NCBI RefSeq assembly: GCF_001936115.1
Contig: NZ_MPDM01000004.1
Location: forward strand, 1 to 64,000
Direction of reading: 5' to 3'
Origin: Boudabousia marimammalium
GTDB taxonomy: Bacteria > Actinomycetota > Actinomycetes > Actinomycetales > Actinomycetaceae
DNA length: 64,000 bases
The notes beneath the pieces are model-generated. The model made no database searches, was not told the origin of the DNA, and saw only the letters and a program-made list of their open reading frames with translations. Position numbers and translations under genes: made by a program. Shown piece after piece: positions 58,434 to 64,000 of this stretch (position 1 is its first letter; every line of letters begins with the position of its first letter).

Positions 58434-59698
58434 TTCTTTCCCTTCCCAGAAGCTCTTCCCACTAGACTTGTGGAACGCATTGCCCAGCCACGATTTGCCT
58501 GCAGTGCGGCCCTAGCTCCCGGCAATGTCCGTGCCTGAGACAGCACGCAGCCCAAGCCTAAAAGTAAGGACATCAGAGACGAATAGCCTTTCGAAATAAA
58601 AGGCAAAGGCACACCCAGCACGGGGAACACACCGATTACTACGCCAACGTTAACAATGGTCTGCACCGCAATCCAAGTACCGACACCAACGCAAAGGAGA
58701 CGGGCCCACTTCTTTTGATGACGCATTGCGACCGCGAAAATATTATAAATCAGGACGATAAAGGTGACTAACACCAATGTAGCACCGACAAAACCATATT
58801 CTTCACCAAGGATAGCGAAGATATAGTCAGATTCAGCAGTCGGAAGGTGCCGCCACTTCTCCCTCGACGCCCCCGGTCCCTGACCAGTCAAGCCACCATT
58901 GCCAATCGCCCATAAAGCGTGATCGGTTTGTGTCGCCGGACCGCTTTTAGCTGGAGCAGAGGAAGTGAGCGACTCCCAAAAGGTAACCACCCGGTGACGG
59001 CGTGAAGGACTGATTGCCACTAGGGTGCTAGCACCAAAAATACCAACCAGAATAAAACCGAACAGATACCGCCAGGAAACCTCTGACACGAAACACATGA
59101 TTACAAAGATGGCGATAAAAATCGAGGCAGAGCCAAGGTCACGGCTAAGCAGCACCGGACCCACAGTCAGAGCACAGATACCAGTCAGATAGGCTACCGC
59201 TCCCACACCTGAGCGAATCTGATGCTGCACATAGGTGAACATGGTCGCCAGAATCATAATGAAGCCCAGCTTCAGCAATTCTGAAGGCTGCACCGTAATG
59301 ACTCGCAAATCCAGCCAGTTACGGTTACCGCCAATGGTTTTACCAAAGAAAATAGTGATTACCTGCAGGAGCAATGCCACTGCATAGGTGACGTAGCTGA
59401 GCACTCTCCACCAAGCCAACGTTAGGCGTGAGGCGACAATCATTCCTCCGACACCGAAAGCGGTAAACACGGTTGGCTTCAAAATCTCAGCCCAAAACCG
59501 GCCATCTTCTTCTAGGGCTTTCACAGACAGCGCCGAGTACACCAAGATGAAGCCGACGGCAGTTAGGAATAGCGCAGAAAACAGAATCAGATAGTAAGGC
59601 TGAACTGGCCGCTGCGAGGAGCCATCATCCTCACGGCTAATCACCGGCTGAAAACTGCGGTTAAGCTGCGTCGATTTCAGTTGATTGAACCAGCTCAT
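58430..59698 (-). CDS. ftsW: SEDS peptidoglycan polymerase FtsW
   Basis: A multi-spanning SEDS glycosyltransferase that polymerises lipid II at the septum with FtsI. The 422-aa product has about ten hydrophobic helices, the extracytoplasmic segment GGLTGQGPGASREKW and the conserved GVFPVLGVPLPFISKGYSSLMSLLLGLGCVL. A polar N-terminus of about 35 residues precedes the first helix. ATG start overlaps murD and it overlaps murG downstream, both as ATGA. Confidence 0.95.
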   Translation of the reverse strand: MSWFNQLKSTQLNRSFQPVISREDDGSSQRPVQPYYLILFSALFLTAVGFILVYSALSVKALEEDGRFWAEILKPTVFTAFGVGGMIVASRLTLAWWRVLSYVTYAVALLLQVITIFFGKTIGGNRNWLDLRVITVQPSELLKLGFIMILATMFTYVQHQIRSGVGAVAYLTGICALTVGPVLLSRDLGSASIFIAIFVIMCFVSEVSWRYLFGFILVGIFGASTLVAISPSRRHRVVTFWESLTSSAPAKSGPATQTDHALWAIGNGGLTGQGPGASREKWRHLPTAESDYIFAILGEEYGFVGATLVLVTFIVLIYNIFAVAMRHQKKWARLLCVGVGTWIAVQTIVNVGVVIGVFPVLGVPLPFISKGYSSLMSLLLGLGCVLSQARTLPGARAALQANRGWAMRSTSLVGRASGKGKK

Positions 59699-61128
59699 TG
59701 GCTCTCCTGCTGCTCAGCTAAACGTTCCACGGCCTCAGCAAAAACGTCACCACGTTGAGCATAAGATTCGAACTGGTCCCATGAGGCGCAGGCTGGGGCA
59801 AGCAACACAGTGTCACCCGGCCGCGACAATGCTACGGCTTCATGCACAACTGACATCATAAAATCGTCATGTCCGTCTACTTCTACCCTCGGCACAGATG
59901 GAGCATGTCGTTGCAAAGCCTGAAGCATTTGTGACCTGTCTTCACCAATCACGATTACGCCACGCAGACGCGGAGCAACCTCTTTAACTAGGTCATCAAA
60001 AGTCTGTCCTTTGGTGTCTCCGCCCGCGATCCAAACAGCGCGGCCCGACGGCACGGAGAAGATAGCTGCTTTAGCGGCATGGGCGTTGGTGGCTTTAGAG
60101 TCATCAATCCAGGTGACCTCAGCAACCTCCCCCAAAGAATGAAAACGATGCCCGGCCTGCTGATAGTTTCTAAATCCTTCAGCGACAGGTTCCGGAGAGA
60201 CTCCGAGTGCCCTGGTCAAAGCTGCCGCAGCTACCGCGTCCAGCAACAGGGTTGGACTGGGAAGGGCATCCTCCTCACCCATCAAATCTGCGAATCTAGC
60301 TACCGCGATGGCTTCAGTATGACGGGTATCTAAAAATGCACGGTCCACCACCATGTCTTCAACCACGCCGCACTCCGAGATGGCAGGATGGTCCAGGCTA
60401 AAACCAATCGCCCTCGCCCCCTCGACCACATCCGCGTTCTCAACCATGCGCCGGACCTTGTCATCATTCACCGGATAGACACAGGCCACCTGGGTGTTCT
60501 CATAAACCTTAGCTTTCGCAGCCTCATACGCCTTTACGCTACCGTGCCAATCGATATGGTCCGCGGCCACATTCAAACAGACACTAGCCACAGGAGACAT
60601 TTCTTTCACCCCGTAAAGCTGAAAGCTGGATGCCTCTACCACTAAAGCGTCATAGTTATCTGCAGCGACTGTCTCAATGATAGAGATACCAATATTCCCG
60701 ACCGCATACGCTTTCTTACCGGCTGCCCGAAGAACCGACTCACACAGACCCACTGTGGTGGTTTTGCCGTTGGTGCCCGTAACCACAATCCACGGCTGTT
60801 GTCCGCCTTGTAAAGCCTGCAAACGCCATGCCAGCTCAAGTTCCGAAATGACCTCATGCTGCTCGTATACCGGGGCAAGGGCAGGCGCATGTGGAGGGAT
60901 CCCGGGAGACGCCACATACACGTCCGCTTCGGTAGCCGCGGCTGCCTGTCCCATAGCTTCTTCTGACTCGCTGACAATAGCAGTAACTCCGCTAAGCGAG
61001 GCTAGATCTGAACTGATGGCACGCGTATCGAAGACAGTGACTTGATAGCCACGTGATTGCAAAACTCGGGTACAAGCTTGTCCGGTCACCCCAGCTCCCA
61101 GGACAACTGCTGAAGGTATTTTACTCAT
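59695..61128 (-). CDS. murD: UDP-N-acetylmuramoyl-L-alanine-D-glutamate ligase
   Basis: Adds D-Glu to UDP-MurNAc-L-Ala. Features are VLGAGVTGQACTRVL at the N-terminus, the ATP loop VTGTNGKTTTVGL, and DDSKATNAHAAKAAI in the C-terminal domain. I start it at ATG 61128 (MSKIPSAVV), overlapping mraY as ATGA, giving 477 aa; a GTG six codons upstream is an alternative and neither has an ideal ribosome-binding site. Fits the conserved cluster order. Confidence 0.96.
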   Translation of the reverse strand: MSKIPSAVVLGAGVTGQACTRVLQSRGYQVTVFDTRAISSDLASLSGVTAIVSESEEAMGQAAAATEADVYVASPGIPPHAPALAPVYEQHEVISELELAWRLQALQGGQQPWIVVTGTNGKTTTVGLCESVLRAAGKKAYAVGNIGISIIETVAADNYDALVVEASSFQLYGVKEMSPVASVCLNVAADHIDWHGSVKAYEAAKAKVYENTQVACVYPVNDDKVRRMVENADVVEGARAIGFSLDHPAISECGVVEDMVVDRAFLDTRHTEAIAVARFADLMGEEDALPSPTLLLDAVAAAALTRALGVSPEPVAEGFRNYQQAGHRFHSLGEVAEVTWIDDSKATNAHAAKAAIFSVPSGRAVWIAGGDTKGQTFDDLVKEVAPRLRGVIVIGEDRSQMLQALQRHAPSVPRVEVDGHDDFMMSVVHEAVALSRPGDTVLLAPACASWDQFESYAQRGDVFAEAVERLAEQQESQ

Positions 61129-62213
61129 CGAATTTGTTGCACCCACTCCGCATAGAAGAGCACCACACCAAAAATAGCGAAGACACCCGCAATCAGCCAG
61201 AAACGAATCACAATCGTGATTTCCTTCCAGCCAGAAAGCTCAAAATGGTGATGGAGCGGAGCCATCTTAAACACACGCTTTCCGGTAAGTTTAAAGGATC
61301 CAATCTGAATCACGTCACTAAGCACGATCAAAACGAAGAGCCCGCCGATAATTACCGCTAGGAACTCAGTGCGAGTCAAGATAGACAAACCTGCAACGGC
61401 ACCACCCAAAGCCAAGGAGCCGGTATCCCCCATGAAAATCTGTGCGGGAGAGGCATTCCACCACAGGAAGCCGAAGCATGCCCCCACAATGGCGGAAGCC
61501 ACCACTGCAAGACCCAGCGGATTCGAAGTCGTATAGCAGGCCACTATCTCAGCTGGCTCACGCGCACAGTTCTGGTAGTACTGCCAAATGGAGACGAAGG
61601 TGTAAGCGCCGAAAACAACCATGGAAGAGCCAGTAGCTAAACCATCCAATCCATCGGTGAGGTTAACCGCGTTAGACCAAGCCGCCACCAGCAAGTTCAC
61701 CCACAAGAACATGAGGACGGCACCCAAAATGATGCCCCAATGCGCCAGATTAAGGGAAGTATCACGAACGAAAGAGATTGCCATTGAGGCAGGGGTGATA
61801 CCGTTGCTATCACGCACGAATACAGCTAAGAACGCAAATAGTGTGCCAATAATTAGCTGGCCAATGATCTTCGCTAAGGGGTTCAACCCAAGAGACCGCT
61901 GTTTCGAGATCTTAATGAAGTCATCTGCGAAACCAATAATTCCTAGCCCCACAAACAACATGATTAGGAGTGAAGAGGATAATGAGGGCCAAGTCCCCAC
62001 GAAAATATATGCGACCAGCCAGCCAATCACACTAGCGGAAATAATCACTACGCCACCCATAGTCGGGGTGCCACGTTTGGTGTAGTGGCCGGTGGGGCCA
62101 TCCTGCCGAATGAACTGGCCGTATTCATGCGCAACTAGGTAACGAATGAAGAGTGGAGTGCCGAACAGGGAAACTAGTAGAGAAACCCCCAGCGCAATTA
62201 AGATTGCCATCAT
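61125..62213 (-). CDS. mraY: Phospho-MurNAc-pentapeptide transferase
   Basis: Transfers phospho-MurNAc-pentapeptide to undecaprenyl phosphate, making lipid I. A 362-aa membrane protein with ten predicted helices. GTPTMGGVVI, GFADDFIKISKQRSLGLNP and NLTDGLDGLA carry the catalytic Asp residues; KMAPLHHHFELSGW is the C-terminal His-rich motif. ATG start overlaps the murF stop as ATGA. Confidence 0.97.
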   Translation of the reverse strand: MMAILIALGVSLLVSLFGTPLFIRYLVAHEYGQFIRQDGPTGHYTKRGTPTMGGVVIISASVIGWLVAYIFVGTWPSLSSSLLIMLFVGLGIIGFADDFIKISKQRSLGLNPLAKIIGQLIIGTLFAFLAVFVRDSNGITPASMAISFVRDTSLNLAHWGIILGAVLMFLWVNLLVAAWSNAVNLTDGLDGLATGSSMVVFGAYTFVSIWQYYQNCAREPAEIVACYTTSNPLGLAVVASAIVGACFGFLWWNASPAQIFMGDTGSLALGGAVAGLSILTRTEFLAVIIGGLFVLIVLSDVIQIGSFKLTGKRVFKMAPLHHHFELSGWKEITIVIRFWLIAGVFAIFGVVLFYAEWVQQIR

Positions 62214-63610
62214 CGTGGCATCAACTCCTCTGTCACCTCATCGGCAATAGTCCAAATCTTCGACCCGTACGACCCCTTCAATAGTACCGTGTCACCCGGC
62301 TGAATGAGTTTGTAGAGTCTGGTTTTAGCTTCCTCAATGTCGCCGCAGTGAATCGCTTCAATCTGCTGCTGAGCGGCGCCATGGGTAGGAATAGTTTCAT
62401 CACCGACTGTGAGTAAAAAATCAATCTTCTCCGCTACCGCAATGTGGCCAATATCGGCGTGAAGCTGATCAGAAGCCTCCCCCAGTTCAAGCATTGCCCC
62501 TACGACCGCAATAGTCCGCCCACCTACACCGAGGGGTCCCAACTGATGAAGAGCTTTCAACGCCGCCCTGAGAGAATCAGGATTCGCATTATATGAGTCA
62601 TCGATGTAACGCACCCCGGCCCGTTCGAACGTATTCATCCGGTGTGGGCTATCCGGTTCGGCAGCAGCCACCGCGGATACCGCAGCTTCGACCGAGACAT
62701 TTAGGCTTGCGGCCGCAGCAATCGCAGCGAGAGCATTGCTCACATGATGTTCGCCCACTAAACCGAGGGCGAGGGGGTACTCCCCCTCGGCACTATGCAA
62801 AGTGAAACTCGCCCTTCCCAAGTCATCTACCTGAATGTCAGTGGCATAAAAGTCTGCCGCATGGTTTCCCTGGGCGGAAAAGTAACGTATCTGCCCATTA
62901 GCCAGATCAGCCATGGCTCGAACATTGTCATCATCGTAATTAAGAACGGCAATGCCACCAGAACGCAGACCCGAAATCAGCTCAGATTTAGCTTGTGCGA
63001 CAGCCTCCCGAGAACCAAAGTGCCCAAGGTGTGCCGTACCAACAAAAAGTACCACTGCTACATCTAGAGGAACTAACGAAGTAAGATACTCCAGGTCGCC
63101 AATCTTATCCGCACCCATCTCACAGACCAAGAAGCGGGTCTCTTCGTCTGCACGCAGAGCCGTCAACGGCATACCTACTTCATTGTTAAATGAACCCACA
63201 TTGGCAATAGTCGGTCCTTGTGAGCTAAAGATTCGGGCCATCAGGTCTTTAGTGGTGGTTTTCCCTGCCGAACCAGTCACACCGATTACCTGCATCGAAT
63301 CCTCAGAGGCCCCTCTAAGTTTTTCCACCCAGAACTTAGCGGTTAAACCTAGCGCCTCGGTGCTATCTTTGACCAGGATCTGAGAAAGTGGCCAATCGCG
63401 TTTATACTGCACAAGTGCGGCAATAGCACCCGATTCTGCCGCTGCAGTCACGAAGCGGTGCCCGTCCAAGTTCTCTCCGATGCGGGCGGCATACAAACCA
63501 CGCGGCGTAGCTTGACGGGAATCAGTTACCACCGTGCCATCAATTAAAACGTCGTCACCATGCAGGGTTCCACCCACATATGCGGCCAGTTCACTAGCCT
63601 TGACCTTCAT
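62210..63610 (-). CDS. murF: UDP-MurNAc-tripeptide-D-alanyl-D-alanine ligase
   Basis: Adds D-Ala-D-Ala to the peptide stem, finishing the cytoplasmic precursor. The ATP loop is VTGSAGKTTTKDL; NEVGMPLT and DSYNANPDSLRAALKAL are family motifs. I choose ATG 63610 (MKVKASELAAYVGG), preceded by AGGGAAG, giving 466 aa; the longer frame lacks support. murE is expected upstream but lies beyond ftsI or outside the window. Overlaps mraY. Confidence 0.96.
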   Translation of the reverse strand: MKVKASELAAYVGGTLHGDDVLIDGTVVTDSRQATPRGLYAARIGENLDGHRFVTAAAESGAIAALVQYKRDWPLSQILVKDSTEALGLTAKFWVEKLRGASEDSMQVIGVTGSAGKTTTKDLMARIFSSQGPTIANVGSFNNEVGMPLTALRADEETRFLVCEMGADKIGDLEYLTSLVPLDVAVVLFVGTAHLGHFGSREAVAQAKSELISGLRSGGIAVLNYDDDNVRAMADLANGQIRYFSAQGNHAADFYATDIQVDDLGRASFTLHSAEGEYPLALGLVGEHHVSNALAAIAAAASLNVSVEAAVSAVAAAEPDSPHRMNTFERAGVRYIDDSYNANPDSLRAALKALHQLGPLGVGGRTIAVVGAMLELGEASDQLHADIGHIAVAEKIDFLLTVGDETIPTHGAAQQQIEAIHCGDIEEAKTRLYKLIQPGDTVLLKGSYGSKIWTIADEVTEELMPR

Positions 63611-63735
63611 TCGGTTCTTCCCTTCTGCTGTCCAGCTCAATACACAGCTAACGCTGCCACTGGCCGACTCTCATGGCTTCTGCTTAGGTATTCTACCGCT
63701 TTGCTCCAAGCTATCTTGGTTGCCACACTCTTTTA

Positions 63736-64000
63736 CTACTTGACCCGAACCGGATAGAGTTCTGGTTTCGCGGTGCTCGGGGGCACGCCCAACACCTGCA
63801 TGGTGCGCTGTGCCACCTGGTTGAAAGCAGGGACAGCAACTACTGAGCCGTAGGCGGTTGTTTTTGGTCGGTATGTGACCACTAGAATCGCAGCAACCGG
63901 GTCTTCAGCCGGAATCAGCCCAGCGAAGGAGCCAACATAACCTTTACGACCGAAAATCTGGGTAGTACCAGTCTTACCTGCGACATTGTAGCCGGGGACA
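63736..64000 (-). CDS. ftsI: Penicillin-binding protein FtsI, C-terminal part (truncated by window edge)
   Basis: About 88 codons of the C-terminus of a penicillin-binding transpeptidase. NVAGKTGTTQIFGRKGYVGSF contains the KTG active-site box, and FAGLIPAEDPVAAILVVTYRP follows as in FtsI/PBP2b. The stop codon TAG is at 63736-63738. The upstream remainder lies beyond the window, so the frame has no start here. Position next to murF, and 125 nt from it, identifies it as the division transpeptidase partner of FtsW. Confidence 0.9.
   Translation of the reverse strand, partial: VPGYNVAGKTGTTQIFGRKGYVGSFAGLIPAEDPVAAILVVTYRPKTTAYGSVVAVPAFNQVAQRTMQVLGVPPSTAKPELYPVRVK

Overview
The window looks like a chromosomal segment of a moderate-GC actinobacterium. 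The nearest fit is probably the Actinomycetaceae (a Varibaculum- or Mobiluncus-like organism); that family-level guess is inference. The support is the gene content and order: polyphosphate glucokinase, DUF3052, DUF3145, homodimeric E1 pyruvate dehydrogenase, an actinobacterial RNase H/phosphatase fusion, Wag31/SepF/YggT around ftsZ without ftsA, a mycobacterial-type 16S leader element, and two LPVTG sortase substrates. No phage, IS element, CRISPR array or plasmid function is visible.

Layout. Positions 1-600: the 5' end of a 16S rRNA gene running off the left edge, its U-rich leader and a candidate rRNA promoter. 598-6378 (minus): pheS-pheT, argR and tyrS. 6523-9472: map, ppgK and yaaA on the plus strand, with the RNase P RNA gene antiparallel between ppgK and yaaA. 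9494-18632: the RNase H/phosphatase - coiled-coil (degenerate zinc-ribbon) - Nif3 group, tRNA-Val, DUF3052, aceE, aspA, a solitary acyl carrier protein and DUF3145. The order resembles the mycobacterial Rv2228c-acpM region, but aspA stands where fatty-acid genes are expected. 18790-22354: two tandem paralogous beta-helix-like surface proteins, the most accessory part of the window. 22706-34648 (minus): def, proS, ispG, rip1/rseP, dxr, a DivIVA-like gene, rlmN, cdsA, frr, pyrH, tsf and rpsB. 35063-38120 (plus): a GH13 glucosidase/amylase and an ABC-class ATPase, both apparently starting at TTG. 38122-42198 (minus): an MFS transporter, an EEP-family hydrolase, thiL and an SpoU methyltransferase. 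42319-43613: infC-rpmI-rplT. 43896-45634: two actinobacterial proteins of unknown function and a small S4 protein. 45667-64000 (minus): dnaE, rluD, lspA, wag31, yggT, sepF, pgeF and then the division and cell wall cluster ftsZ-ftsQ-murC-murG-ftsW-murD-mraY-murF-ftsI. The last gene is truncated by the window edge.

Most of the window is core information processing, isoprenoid and lipid precursor supply, and peptidoglycan synthesis, in tightly packed operons with many 1- to 8-nt stop/start overlaps. The most notable non-standard signals are these: a 20-bp palindrome (TCTAGGA-N6-TCCTAGA) found upstream of both aceE and aspA, which suggests an undescribed regulon joining pyruvate and aspartate/fumarate metabolism; a CdsZ-type protein that has lost all its zinc-binding cysteines; a retained but isolated acyl carrier protein; an infC gene that seems to start at AUC behind an attenuator-like hairpin; a duplicated DivIVA-motif protein without a coiled coil; and the LPVTG paralogue pair. 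All functional calls come from reading the sequence; no database search was run.
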